Shown piece after piece: positions 6,421 through 15,335 of a stretch of 42,265 nt of DNA (positions are counted from its first letter, which is position 1; each line of letters opens with the position of its first letter). A program made the translations under genes and the position numbers. A model generated the notes under the pieces. The model was not told the origin of the DNA. It worked only from the letters and a program-made list of their open reading frames with translations, and made no database searches. Source of the stretch: Flavobacteriales bacterium. GTDB lineage: Bacteria > Bacteroidota > Bacteroidia > Flavobacteriales_F > PHOS-HE28. The DNA lies in contig JAEUSY010000010.1 in NCBI GenBank assembly GCA_016788295.1, forward strand, positions 1-42,265, written 5' to 3'.

Positions 6421-9078
6421 GTGCGTCGCCTATTGCTCATGTCCGCCTTGGTGCTGGGGGCAGCCCTCCACGCCCAACTCCCCTACCAGGACCGTTCCCT
6501 ACCCATCTCCACTCGTGTGCAGGACCTCCTCGCGCGCATGACCCCCGAGGAGAAGTTCAGGCAGCTTTTCATGGTGGTGGGCGAAGTGGGACCCGACAGC
6601 ACGCGCTATGCGAACGGCATCTTCGGGCTTCAGCTGGACCGTGGCACCAACGCACAAAGCGCCACCCAGCAATTGATCGGCGGCGCGCAGGGCACAGCTG
6701 GCGCACCGCTCCTAAGTCGCATCAATGCCAGCCAGCGCTACTTCCGCGAGCGCACACGCCTCGGCATCCCTTTCATCCCGTACGAGGAAGCGCTGCATGG
6801 GCTTGTACTGCCCGGCGCCACACAGTTCCCGCAGAGCATCGCCCTGGCCGCCAGCTTCGACACCACCTTGATGGGCCAGGTGGGCCGGGCCATCGCGCTG
6901 GAGACCAAGGCCCGTGGCATCCGCATGGTGCTGAGCCCCGTGGTGAACCTGGCCACCGACGTGCGCTGGGGCCGCGTGGAGGAGACCTACGGCGAGGACC
7001 CGCTGCTGGCGGCGCGGATGGGCGTAGCCTACGTGAAGGCGATGGAGGGCAACGGCATCATCACCACGCCCAAGCACTTCGTGGCCAACCATGGCGATGG
7101 GGGGCGCGATAGCTACCCGGCCTTCCACAGCGAACGGCTGCTGCGCGAGACCTACCTCAAGCCCTTCGAGGCGTGCATCAAGCTCGGTGGCGCGCGGTCC
7201 ATCATGACCGCCTACAACAGCTTGAACGGGCGTCCGTGCAGCGCGAACAGCTGGTTGCTGAACGATGTGCTCCGCACCGACTGGGGCTTCCGTGGCTTCG
7301 TGATCAGCGATGCGGCGGCCACCGGCGGCGCCAACGTACTCCACTACACGGCGAGCGACTACGCCGATGCGGGCCGACAGAGCGTGGAGAACGGCCAGGA
7401 CGTGATCTTCCAGACCGACCTTGCGCACGAGGCGCTCTTCAACCCGCCTTACCTGGATGGCAGCGCGAAGCAGGCCGCGATCGACAGTGCCGTGGCGCGG
7501 GTGCTGGGGATGAAGTTCGAGCTTGGGCTGTTCGATCAGCCTTACCAGAGCGACGAATTGTTGCACGATCTGGACCTGCAGTCGCACCACGAGCTGGCCT
7601 ACGAAGCGGCCGTGAAGAGCGCGGTGCTGCTCAAGAACAGGAAGGGCACATTGCCCATCCCCAACAAGAGCGCCAAGATCCTGGTGGTCGGTCGGGATGC
7701 GGTGGAGGCGCGGCCGGGTGGCTACTCCGGTCCGGGCCGCAACCCAGTGAGCATTCTCTCAGGTCTGAGCACCCGCTGCAGCAAAGGCGTGCAATTGAGC
7801 GACCACAAGGGCGTTGAACGTGTGGACCAGGCATACACGGCGGTACCGGCACTTGTCCTGTTCCATGGCGAAGGACCCCGGAAACCCGGCCTGGCAGGCA
7901 CCTACTTCGACGGCATCGACCTCAGCACCAAGCCCGCCTTCACGCGCACCGATGCGCAGATCGACTTCCAATGGACGCTGTTCGGCCCGGACCCGCGCGT
8001 GGCCTACGACCACTTCGGTGTACGGTGGGAAGGCGCGATCGTTCCGCAGGAGAGCGGTGTGTTCCGGATCGGTATCGAAGGCAATGACGGCTATCGCCTG
8101 TGGTTGAACGGAGATCTCTACATCGACCGGTGGGAGGAACAGGGCTACGGCACGGAGGTGATGCCGTTCTCGTTCACGAAGGGACAGCCCACAGCGTTGC
8201 GCATCGAATACCGGGAACGCGCAGGCAATGCCCGGTTCAAGCTGGTCTGGGATGCGGGCATGGATATCGGGCACGACGAGCGCATGATCAAGGAGGTGGT
8301 GGAGCTGGCCCTGTCGAACGATCGGGTGATCATCGTAGCCGGCATTGAGGAGGGCGAGTTCCGCGACCGCAGCAGCCTGAAGCTTCCCGGCCGGCAGGAA
8401 GAGCTGATCAAGCGGGTGGCTGCCACCGGCAAGTCCGTGACCGTGGTGCTCGTGGGTGGAAGTGCCATCAGCATGGATAACTGGATCGATGACGTGGATG
8501 CGGTGTTGATGGCTTGGTATCCGGGTGAAGCAGGCGGCCTCGCCATCGCTGATCTGCTGCTTGGAGCACAGAACCCCAGCGGCCGCCTGCCCATCACCTT
8601 CCCCCGCAACGAGGGCCAGCTGCCCTTGGTGTACAACCACTACCCCACCGGCCGCGGCGACGACTATGTGGATGGCACGGGGCAGCCCCTCTTCCCCTTC
8701 GGTTACGGACTCAGCTACACCAGCTTCAACTACAGCGACCTACAGGTGAGCCACCCGACATTCAGCATGAAGGACACGGTGACCCTCACGTTCACCGTGA
8801 CCAATACCGGTGCTATGGCCGGTGAAGAGGTGGTGCAACTCTATGTCCGCGATGAGCTGGCGAGCGTCGCACGACCTGTGAAGGAACTGAAGGACTTCCA
8901 ACGGGTTAAGCTGGCTGTCGGCGCATCCGCCACGGTCACTTTTCGCCTGACGGCGGACCGGCTGAGCATGCTCAACGAAGCATTGGAAGAGGTCACGGAA
9001 CCGGGCACCTTCCGCCTGATGATCGGCGGGTCGAGCAGGGATATCCGACTGCGAACAATGATCAAGTACGTGGAGTGA
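6421..9078 (+). CDS. Secreted glycoside hydrolase family 3 protein with PA14 insert
   Basis: 885 residues from a GTG at 6421, the only start that keeps the full signal peptide (MRRLLLMSALVLGAALHAQ). The GH3 TIM-barrel domain covers ~20-370 with KHFVANH and the nucleophile D297 in GFVISDAAATGG. The alpha/beta sandwich domain is interrupted by a PA14 domain at ~490-620 (AGTYFDGI to RFKLVWD), as in PA14-type GH3 beta-glucosidases. It resumes with the acid/base candidate E646 in EFRDRSSLKLPG. An Fn3-like domain ends the protein (SFNYSDL onward). The nucleophile is followed by Ala rather than the commoner Trp/Tyr, so aglycone preference may differ. Periplasmic or surface release of glucose or xylose from oligosaccharides or glycosides is likely. 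No T9SS tail is present. Confidence 0.93.
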   Translation: MRRLLLMSALVLGAALHAQLPYQDRSLPISTRVQDLLARMTPEEKFRQLFMVVGEVGPDSTRYANGIFGLQLDRGTNAQSATQQLIGGAQGTAGAPLLSRINASQRYFRERTRLGIPFIPYEEALHGLVLPGATQFPQSIALAASFDTTLMGQVGRAIALETKARGIRMVLSPVVNLATDVRWGRVEETYGEDPLLAARMGVAYVKAMEGNGIITTPKHFVANHGDGGRDSYPAFHSERLLRETYLKPFEACIKLGGARSIMTAYNSLNGRPCSANSWLLNDVLRTDWGFRGFVISDAAATGGANVLHYTASDYADAGRQSVENGQDVIFQTDLAHEALFNPPYLDGSAKQAAIDSAVARVLGMKFELGLFDQPYQSDELLHDLDLQSHHELAYEAAVKSAVLLKNRKGTLPIPNKSAKILVVGRDAVEARPGGYSGPGRNPVSILSGLSTRCSKGVQLSDHKGVERVDQAYTAVPALVLFHGEGPRKPGLAGTYFDGIDLSTKPAFTRTDAQIDFQWTLFGPDPRVAYDHFGVRWEGAIVPQESGVFRIGIEGNDGYRLWLNGDLYIDRWEEQGYGTEVMPFSFTKGQPTALRIEYRERAGNARFKLVWDAGMDIGHDERMIKEVVELALSNDRVIIVAGIEEGEFRDRSSLKLPGRQEELIKRVAATGKSVTVVLVGGSAISMDNWIDDVDAVLMAWYPGEAGGLAIADLLLGAQNPSGRLPITFPRNEGQLPLVYNHYPTGRGDDYVDGTGQPLFPFGYGLSYTSFNYSDLQVSHPTFSMKDTVTLTFTVTNTGAMAGEEVVQLYVRDELASVARPVKELKDFQRVKLAVGASATVTFRLTADRLSMLNEALEEVTEPGTFRLMIGGSSRDIRLRTMIKYVE

Positions 9079-9085
9079 CCGACAC

Positions 9086-9544
9086 TCAATTCACGCGCTT
9101 CAGCATGAAGTCCATGCGATCGGCCTGGTCGTTCAGAAGGGCGATGTAGGCGCTCAAGGTCTTTCCTTCCACTTTGTACCCTATGTGCTGCGGGTAGTCA
9201 TGCTCGCGGTTCTCAAAGACCCACGCGCCATCCTTCACCGCCACGCGCACGAAGCTGGTAATGCGTGTCCCACCTGTTGATGCCATGAAGACCCATTGCC
9301 CCGCGAAGAAGGTAAGGCGCATGATCTCTACCGATCGAACGACATCACCGATCAGCAGCACTGCCTTTCCCTCGTAGGTACCCTCGGATACTTTCACCCA
9401 CTCTTCGCTGTAATTGCCTTCTGCCAAGGAGCCTTCCCAGCGGCCCACGAGCAGATCGGGCAGACCGCTCTGCGTGGTGTCGCTTGTTTGTGCCTTAGCG
9501 AAGTACGGCACCGCCACAACGAGCAGAACGAACAGGATGCGCAT
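9086..9544 (-). CDS. DUF6265-like secreted protein
   Basis: 152 residues with a signal peptide (MRILFVLLVVAVPYFAKA, cleavage before Q). The mature part looks like a small lipocalin-like beta barrel. It has LLVGRWEG near the start, a central EIMRLTFFAGQWVFMAST, and the signature VFENREHDYPQHIGY, which matches DUF6265 proteins. A paralogous arrangement (CFEDPSHDFPERITY) is found at 30491-31009 in this window. It is probably a periplasmic ligand-binding protein of unknown ligand. It is convergent with the GH3 gene, with a 7-bp gap. No enzyme motif. Confidence 0.75.
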   Translation of the reverse strand: MRILFVLLVVAVPYFAKAQTSDTTQSGLPDLLVGRWEGSLAEGNYSEEWVKVSEGTYEGKAVLLIGDVVRSVEIMRLTFFAGQWVFMASTGGTRITSFVRVAVKDGAWVFENREHDYPQHIGYKVEGKTLSAYIALLNDQADRMDFMLKRVN

Positions 9545-9614
9545 CGTGCTTTGGATGTTCCGGATCTTATAGTTCCAGGCTCAACGATGACCTGGACCAC
9601 TTATTGGAACATGA

Positions 9615-10676
9615 TCACTTCGAAGTGCTTACCGGCCAATCAGCGGTCTGCCAAATGGAGAAACCGCCTTGGCCATCGTCAGTGATCAGGTAAGCCTCTA
9701 CATCGGGATGCTGCATCAGCCATTGCTTCGCTGTTTCAGGCCCCATTACCATCAGCGCAGTGCCCAATGCATCCGCAGTGGCGCAATCATCGGCGATCAC
9801 ACTGGCGCTCAGCAACGCGTTCATGGCCGGGCGGCCGGTGCGAGGATCAATGGTATGGCCGTAGCGCTTGCCACCGATCTCGATGAACTTGCGGTAGTTG
9901 CCGCTCGTGGCTAACGCCCTATCGCGCAAGGGCACCACCACCTGCTGTTCGTGCTCATCACCATCCACGGGCTTATCGATCTGTATCGTCCACTCGCCAT
10001 TTCGCGCATTCAGTCCCGACGTGCGCACTTCGCCACCCACTTCCACCATGAACCGTTCCATGCCACGCTGACGGAGCAACAGGGCCAGCATATCCACGGT
10101 ATAGCCTTGCGCAATACCATTGGGATCGAACTGCACACCTGGCGATGCTTTCTGGAAGGTGAGCGGCGCCGTGGCATTGGGACGCTCCCAGCTGTCTGGG
10201 ATACGTATCCGGGGCATGCCCACACAGCGCATCAGACTGTCTACAGCAGTAGTGTCCAGTTCGGCCTTACCCTTTTTACCCAGCCCCCAGGCCCGCACCA
10301 AGGGCAACACCGTCGGATCGAACGCTCCCTCCGTTGCATTCCATTGCTGGCGCGACAACGCGAGCACCACTTGGAAGTGGCGATCGCTGGTGACCATGCT
10401 ATCCGCCGAAGCATTGAAGTGCGTGATGGTGCTCGTGCTGTCCCAAAGGCTCAAGCTCCGATCGATCACACGGAATAGGCTGTCCACCTGCGCGCTGAGG
10501 TCGCGCTGTGCGCTATCGAGGTAGGTGATGGTGAAGGTGGTGCCTTGGGCATCGCCTTTCAGCGTGGTCCACTCGGGCTGCTTTGGACCGCAAGCGGCAA
10601 ACGCCATGGCCATCACCACGAACGAATAGCCCCGCACATGGCGGGACTTTCCTGAGGTATTGAAGCGGGTCATCAT
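9615..10676 (-). CDS. apbE: FAD:protein FMN transferase (ApbE lipoprotein)
   Basis: 353 residues. Attaches FMN from FAD to threonine in D-x-x-S/T-G-A/G-T motifs of NqrB and NqrC on the periplasmic side, with Mg2+. It has a lipoprotein signal (FVVMAMAFAAC, C29) and family motifs DPTVLPLVRAWGLG, FDPNGIAQGYTVD, VEVGGEVRTSG and HTIDPRTGRP. It is the last gene of the nqr operon and its start overlaps the nqrF stop (ATGATGA), implying translational coupling. Two adjacent ATGs (10676 and 10673) could serve. The placement puts the maturation enzyme in the same transcript as its two substrates. Confidence 0.96.
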   Translation of the reverse strand: MMTRFNTSGKSRHVRGYSFVVMAMAFAACGPKQPEWTTLKGDAQGTTFTITYLDSAQRDLSAQVDSLFRVIDRSLSLWDSTSTITHFNASADSMVTSDRHFQVVLALSRQQWNATEGAFDPTVLPLVRAWGLGKKGKAELDTTAVDSLMRCVGMPRIRIPDSWERPNATAPLTFQKASPGVQFDPNGIAQGYTVDMLALLLRQRGMERFMVEVGGEVRTSGLNARNGEWTIQIDKPVDGDEHEQQVVVPLRDRALATSGNYRKFIEIGGKRYGHTIDPRTGRPAMNALLSASVIADDCATADALGTALMVMGPETAKQWLMQHPDVEAYLITDDGQGGFSIWQTADWPVSTSK

Positions 10677-11980
10677 CCGCCGAAATCGTCAAAGCTCACG
10701 TTCTCCTTGGGCACTCCCCAATCGTCCACCATCTTCAGCACGGCGGCGTTCATCATGGGGGGGCCACAGAAATAGAACTCGATGTCCTCGGGTGCTTCGT
10801 GCTTCTTCAGGTATTGGTCGATCACGGCCTGGTGCACAAAACCGGTGAAGCCATCACCCTCGGTGTCGTTCACGTCCTTCTTCACCTTCCAGTTGTCTTC
10901 TGGAGCGGGTTCGCTCAGCACCACGAAGAACTTGAAGTTGGGGAACTCGCGGGCAATGCTGTTGAAGTGCTCCAAGTAGAAGAGCTCACGCTTGCTGCGA
11001 CCACCATACCAGTAGGTCACCTTCCGGCCGCTCTTCAGCGTGTGGAAGAGGTGGAAGAGGTGCGAGCGCATGGGGGCCATACCTGCACCGCCACCGATGT
11101 AGAGCATCTCGGCTTCGGTCTCTTTGATGAAGAACTCGCCATATGGACCGCTGATGGTGACCTTGTCTCCAGGCTTGCAGTTGAACACGTAGCTCGAGCA
11201 GATACCCGGGTTCACATCCATCCAACCGTTCTTGGCACGGTCCCAAGGCGGCGTGGCAATACGGATGTTCAGCATCACGATGTTGCCCTCGGCCGGGTGG
11301 TTGGCCATTGAGTATGCGCGGAAGATGGGCTCAGGGTTCTTCATCTTCAGGTCCCAGAGCTTGTACTTGTCCCACTCGCTTTTAAAGTCCATCGGATCGC
11401 GGCCCAAGGCGACGAGCTCGGGGTGCGCTGTGATGTCGATGTTCTTGAAGTCCACTTCGCAAGGAGGTACATCCACCTGGATGTATCCACCTGCCTCGAA
11501 GTGCAGGGTCTCGCCCGGAGGCAACTTCACCACGAATTCCTTGATGAAGCTGGCCACGTTGTAGTTGCTCACTACTTCGCATTCCCACTTCTTGATGCCG
11601 AAGATCTCCTCAGGCACCTTGATGTCCATGTCCTGCTTCACCTTCACCTGGCAACCCAGACGCCACTTGTCGGCAATGGCCTTTCGGCTGAAGTAGGGGG
11701 CTTCGGTGGGCAGGATCTCGCCGCCTCCGTCCAACACCTGGCACTTGCACATGGCGCAGGTACCACCGCCTCCGCAGGCGCTGGGCAGGAAGATCTTCTG
11801 TTCGCTGAGCGTGCTGAGCAGCGTGCTGCCTGCCGCCACTTCAATGGTCTTTTCGCCATTGATACGGATCTTGACAAGACCGCTCGGCGAGAGCTTGGTC
11901 TTGGCGTACAACAGGATGCTGACGAGCAGCAGGGTGACGATCAAAAAGACCGCCAGGGTGATGAGGATGGTCGAACCCAT
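10673..11980 (-). CDS. nqrF: Na+-translocating NADH:quinone reductase subunit F
   Basis: 435 residues. The NADH-oxidising subunit: one N-terminal TM helix (~5-25), a 2Fe-2S ferredoxin domain with C69, C75, C78 and C110 (SACGGGGTCAMC, RLGCQV), then an FAD/NADH reductase domain with FRAYSMANHP (flavin binding), YIGGGAGMAPMRSHL and the C-terminal YFCGPPMMNAAV. It passes electrons to the membrane subunits. Length and order match the family. Gaps of 9 bp to nqrE and a 4-bp overlap with apbE place it inside the operon. Confidence 0.98.
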   Translation of the reverse strand: MGSTILITLAVFLIVTLLLVSILLYAKTKLSPSGLVKIRINGEKTIEVAAGSTLLSTLSEQKIFLPSACGGGGTCAMCKCQVLDGGGEILPTEAPYFSRKAIADKWRLGCQVKVKQDMDIKVPEEIFGIKKWECEVVSNYNVASFIKEFVVKLPPGETLHFEAGGYIQVDVPPCEVDFKNIDITAHPELVALGRDPMDFKSEWDKYKLWDLKMKNPEPIFRAYSMANHPAEGNIVMLNIRIATPPWDRAKNGWMDVNPGICSSYVFNCKPGDKVTISGPYGEFFIKETEAEMLYIGGGAGMAPMRSHLFHLFHTLKSGRKVTYWYGGRSKRELFYLEHFNSIAREFPNFKFFVVLSEPAPEDNWKVKKDVNDTEGDGFTGFVHQAVIDQYLKKHEAPEDIEFYFCGPPMMNAAVLKMVDDWGVPKENVSFDDFGG

Positions 11981-11989
11981 GGTCGTGGA

Positions 11990-12604
11990 TCAGATCTTGA
12001 TTCCCATGAAGGCCATGAAGGCAATACCCATCAGGCCGGTAAGAATGAACGTGATGCCCAGTCCGCGGAGCGGTGCAGGGATATCGCTGTAACGAAGTTT
12101 TTCCCGGATAGCGGCGATGGCCACGATGGCCAGGAACCAGCCCACCCCGCTGCCCAAAGCGAAGCTCGTCGCTTCCGCAATATTGCTGTATTGGCGCTCC
12201 TGCATGAAGAGCGCACCACCCAGAATGGAGCAGTTAACTGCGATCAGCGGGAGGAAGATGCCCAACGCACCATAGAGCGCAGGGGCGAACTTCTCCACGA
12301 TCATCTCCACGAGTTGCACAATGGCGGCCACAACGGCAATGAACATGATGAAAGCAAGGAAGCTCAGGTCCACTTCTGCGAAACCAGCGCCCATCCAGCT
12401 CAGCGCTCCAGCCTTGAGGACATAGTTCTCAAGCAGATAGTTCACGGGTACGGTTACACCGAGCACGAAGATCACCGCTGCACCGAGGCCGAGTGCCGTC
12501 TTCACCGTCTTGCTCACGGCGAGGTACGAGCACATGCCTAGGAAGTAGGCGAAGATCATGTTGTCGATGAAGATCGCCTTGACGAAGATGTTTACGAGGT
12601 TCAT
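11990..12604 (-). CDS. nqrE: Na+-translocating NADH:quinone reductase subunit E
   Basis: 204 residues and six predicted TM helices. Polytopic membrane subunit homologous to NqrD and RnfA. With NqrD it coordinates an intramembrane iron-sulfur centre in known structures, and Cys residues occur in MCSYLAVSK and [11 protein letters not shown] at the expected places. The start [22 protein letters not shown] is typical. Translation starts at ATG 12604, 12 bp after the nqrD stop. Confidence 0.97.
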   Translation of the reverse strand: MNLVNIFVKAIFIDNMIFAYFLGMCSYLAVSKTVKTALGLGAAVIFVLGVTVPVNYLLENYVLKAGALSWMGAGFAEVDLSFLAFIMFIAVVAAIVQLVEMIVEKFAPALYGALGIFLPLIAVNCSILGGALFMQERQYSNIAEATSFALGSGVGWFLAIVAIAAIREKLRYSDIPAPLRGLGITFILTGLMGIAFMAFMGIKI

Positions 12605-12616
12605 GGTGCTTCGTGC

Positions 12617-13297
12617 TTAGGCTTGCTCGATGAGCTTGGTATTACGCGAACGCTGGATCCAAATGATGATCCCCACGATGACCAGCGCCATGGGCGGGAG
12701 GATCATCATGTTGTTGTTGAAGTAGGCACCACCCGAAGTAGCATAGACGCTTTCCGGAATGACACGGAGGCCCATGATCGAACCCGAACCGAACAACTCG
12801 CGGAAGAAGGCCACCACCACAAGTATCCAGGCGTATCCAAGCGAGTTACCCAGACCATCAAGCGCGCTGGGCCAAACCTTGTTGCCCATGGCAAAGGCTT
12901 CGTAACGGCCCATGAGGATGCAGTTCGTGATGATCAAGCCAACGTAAACGCCCACCTGCTTGCTCACGTCGTAGACATAAGCCTTCAGAACGATATCGAC
13001 CAAGGTCACCAGACCTGCGGCGATCACCAACTGGGCGATGATGCGAATGCGGCCTGGGATCAGGTTGCGTAGCGCGCTGATCACCATATTACCCACCACG
13101 ACCACGGCGAGCACGCTCAGGCTCATCACCACTGCGTTCTGCACTTTCACGGTAATGGCAAGTGCCGAGCAGATGCCAAGCACCTGCACAGTGATCGGGT
13201 TGTTATCGTTCAGCGGATCGGTGATCAACTTGCGGTTCTTCTTGCTGAAGAGCCCTTCCGCGGGTTTGGCCGCAGGTGCTGCAGTGGCGGTGCTCAT
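12617..13297 (-). CDS. nqrD: Na+-translocating NADH:quinone reductase subunit D
   Basis: 226 residues, a polytopic membrane subunit paralogous to NqrE. Recognisable segments are LGICSALAITVKVQNAVVM, with one of the iron-ligand cysteines, and LIITNCILMGRYEAFAMGNKVWPS, with the second. A polar N-terminal extension (~30 residues, alanine-rich then KKNRKLITDPLNDNNP) is usual in Bacteroidota. The start codon overlaps the nqrC stop by 4 bp. Confidence 0.97.
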   Translation of the reverse strand: MSTATAAPAAKPAEGLFSKKNRKLITDPLNDNNPITVQVLGICSALAITVKVQNAVVMSLSVLAVVVVGNMVISALRNLIPGRIRIIAQLVIAAGLVTLVDIVLKAYVYDVSKQVGVYVGLIITNCILMGRYEAFAMGNKVWPSALDGLGNSLGYAWILVVVAFFRELFGSGSIMGLRVIPESVYATSGGAYFNNNMMILPPMALVIVGIIIWIQRSRNTKLIEQA

Positions 13298-14124
13298 CGG
13301 TTGTTCAGGCTTGCGGTGTGGGTGGTGTCCACGGTGATGCTCATGCTGTCCAATGAAAGGCTGTCAGTGCCCAGAATTGCCGGTCCCGTTGTGACCGGAA
13401 CAGCAACGAGCTGGGTCTTGAGGTACTTGTCGTAAATGGCCAGAAGGCGTTTCAACATCTCATCAACACCTTGACTGGTGATCGTCCCCCCGCTGATGCC
13501 ATCAACACCATGCGGATCCGCGGTCTGGGTGCCCCCTTTGTATACTGTGATGCCCTTGAACGCTCCGGTTTCATCCGCGATGGTCTTGCCCTCGAACGGT
13601 TGTTCGAAAATGGGCGTGGAGATCTCGGCGCCAAGACCAGGGGTCTCACCCTTGTGATCGAACGTGGACCCGAATATCGTTCGACCGTCGTCCTTGATGG
13701 AGACATAGCCCCAGATCGGCCCCCACAATCCAGTGCCCACCAGCGGGAGCACGAACAAGGTCTGTCCATCCAGAGTGGCCTTGTAAACTGGATATTTGAG
13801 TTCCTCGTCCTTCACTACGCCAGCCTTCCAATCCTTGTACTGCTTCAGCACATCAAGACTGAACGCATCACCCTCCAACTCCTTGCCCGCACCATCGACC
13901 AGAGCGGTCTCCGTTATCAATTCAGCGTATTTCGCTGGTGCCGCGTCCCTATCCACCTCCACTTTGAGGCTGGCCAGGATGTTCTGCATCTTTTCACGCC
14001 GTACGTTCTCGTCGTAGGCGGGCTTCAACGCCAGGTAGGTGACCGCCAGCAGTGAACCCACCACCACCACCAGAACGGTGGCGAAGATGAACGTGAACTG
14101 GTTGCTGTTCTTATCGAATGCCAT
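13294..14124 (-). CDS. nqrC: Na+-translocating NADH:quinone reductase subunit C
   Basis: 276 residues. One N-terminal TM helix (~11-33) and a periplasmic FMN-binding domain. The flavinylation motif DGISGGT puts covalent FMN on T214, with the third glycine replacing the usual alanine. GTGLWGPIWGYVSI and ETPGLGAEIS are family signatures. The C-terminus after LLAIYDKYLK extends about 40 Thr/Ser-rich residues beyond the minimal domain, which I cannot explain. ApbE, encoded two genes downstream of nqrE, is the expected modifier. Confidence 0.97.
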   Translation of the reverse strand: MAFDKNSNQFTFIFATVLVVVVGSLLAVTYLALKPAYDENVRREKMQNILASLKVEVDRDAAPAKYAELITETALVDGAGKELEGDAFSLDVLKQYKDWKAGVVKDEELKYPVYKATLDGQTLFVLPLVGTGLWGPIWGYVSIKDDGRTIFGSTFDHKGETPGLGAEISTPIFEQPFEGKTIADETGAFKGITVYKGGTQTADPHGVDGISGGTITSQGVDEMLKRLLAIYDKYLKTQLVAVPVTTGPAILGTDSLSLDSMSITVDTTHTASLNNR

Positions 14125-14138
14125 GGGTTCCGGTGGCG

Positions 14139-15326
14139 TTAGGCGGTTTGCAGTGCCGCGCGTTTCATGCGGCGCTTAACGTTGGACTGCACCACGAAGT
14201 GATCGATCGTGGGGGCCATCACGTTCATGAACAGGATGGCGAGCATCATGCCCTCAGGATACGCAGGGTTCACCACGCGGATCAGGATGGCCATGAGGCC
14301 GATGAGGAATCCGTAGATCCACTTACCGGTGTTGGTCTGGGCCGCCGTTACGGGGTCCGTGGCCATGAACACCAGGCCGAAGAAGAAGCTGCCCAGCATG
14401 AGCTGGTGCAACACCGGGATCTGCATGTATTCGTTACCGATGGACGGGCCCACCGCGTTGAAGATGGCCGACATGGCGGCACCACCGAGCAGCACGCTCA
14501 ACATGATGCGCCAGCTACCGATGCCGGTGAGCAACAGAATGGCTGCACCGATGAGGCACGCGAACGCGCTGGTCTCACCAATGCTGCCCGCCTCAAAGCC
14601 CCAGAAGCTGTCCAGCATGGGCACCACGCCGGCAATGTTACCAGAGGCCGCATGGCCCAGAGAGGTGGCTCCGCTGAACCCGTCCACCAATTTCTGTCCC
14701 TCTTCAAGACCGGTGTTCACCCATACTTTGTCACCGCTCATCATGGTCGGGTAGGCAAAGAAGAGGAACGCACGTGCCGTAAGGGCCACGTTCAACACGT
14801 TCATGCCCGTACCACCGAACACCTCTTTGCCAATGATCACGGCGAATGCCGAACCCACGGCCACCATCCAGAGCGGGGTATCCACGGGCATCACCAACGG
14901 TATGAGCATTCCGCTCACCAAATAGCCTTCTTGAATGGGGTGACCCTTGATGGTGGTGAACAGGAACTCGATGCCCAGACCGACACCGTAGCTCACCACC
15001 ACGATGGGCAGCACCTTAATGGCACCGAAGATGAACTTCTCCAGGAAACCATCGCCACGGCCAACGAGCTCACCGATGGCGAGGTAGTGCTGGTGCCCCA
15101 CGTTCCACATGCCAAAGAGCAGGCAGGGCACCATGGCCAGGATCACAATGCTCATGGTCCGCTTCAGGTCGATACCATCGCGGATATGGGCACCCTTTTC
15201 CGTGGCGTGTCCGGGGGTGAACAGGAAGGTCTCGAGACCGTCGAAGACCCAATGCAATTTCTCCAGCTTGCCCCCTTTTGCGAAGGTGGGCTTCATGCTA
15301 TCGACCAGGTTGCGCAATGCTTTCAC
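14139..15326 (-). CDS. nqrB: Na+-translocating NADH:quinone reductase subunit B
   Basis: 395 residues, large polytopic membrane subunit that carries covalent FMN, riboflavin and the sodium pathway. DGFSGAT places FMN on T221. Other family segments are HQHYLAIGELVGRG, PLVMPVDTPLWMVAVG and FMATDPVTAAQTNTGKWIYG. A cytoplasmic N-terminus (~55 residues) precedes the first helix, as in known NqrB. It sits 9 bp after nqrA and 14 bp before nqrC. Confidence 0.98.
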   Translation of the reverse strand: MKALRNLVDSMKPTFAKGGKLEKLHWVFDGLETFLFTPGHATEKGAHIRDGIDLKRTMSIVILAMVPCLLFGMWNVGHQHYLAIGELVGRGDGFLEKFIFGAIKVLPIVVVSYGVGLGIEFLFTTIKGHPIQEGYLVSGMLIPLVMPVDTPLWMVAVGSAFAVIIGKEVFGGTGMNVLNVALTARAFLFFAYPTMMSGDKVWVNTGLEEGQKLVDGFSGATSLGHAASGNIAGVVPMLDSFWGFEAGSIGETSAFACLIGAAILLLTGIGSWRIMLSVLLGGAAMSAIFNAVGPSIGNEYMQIPVLHQLMLGSFFFGLVFMATDPVTAAQTNTGKWIYGFLIGLMAILIRVVNPAYPEGMMLAILFMNVMAPTIDHFVVQSNVKRRMKRAALQTA

Positions 15327-15335
15327 GGCAGTGGC

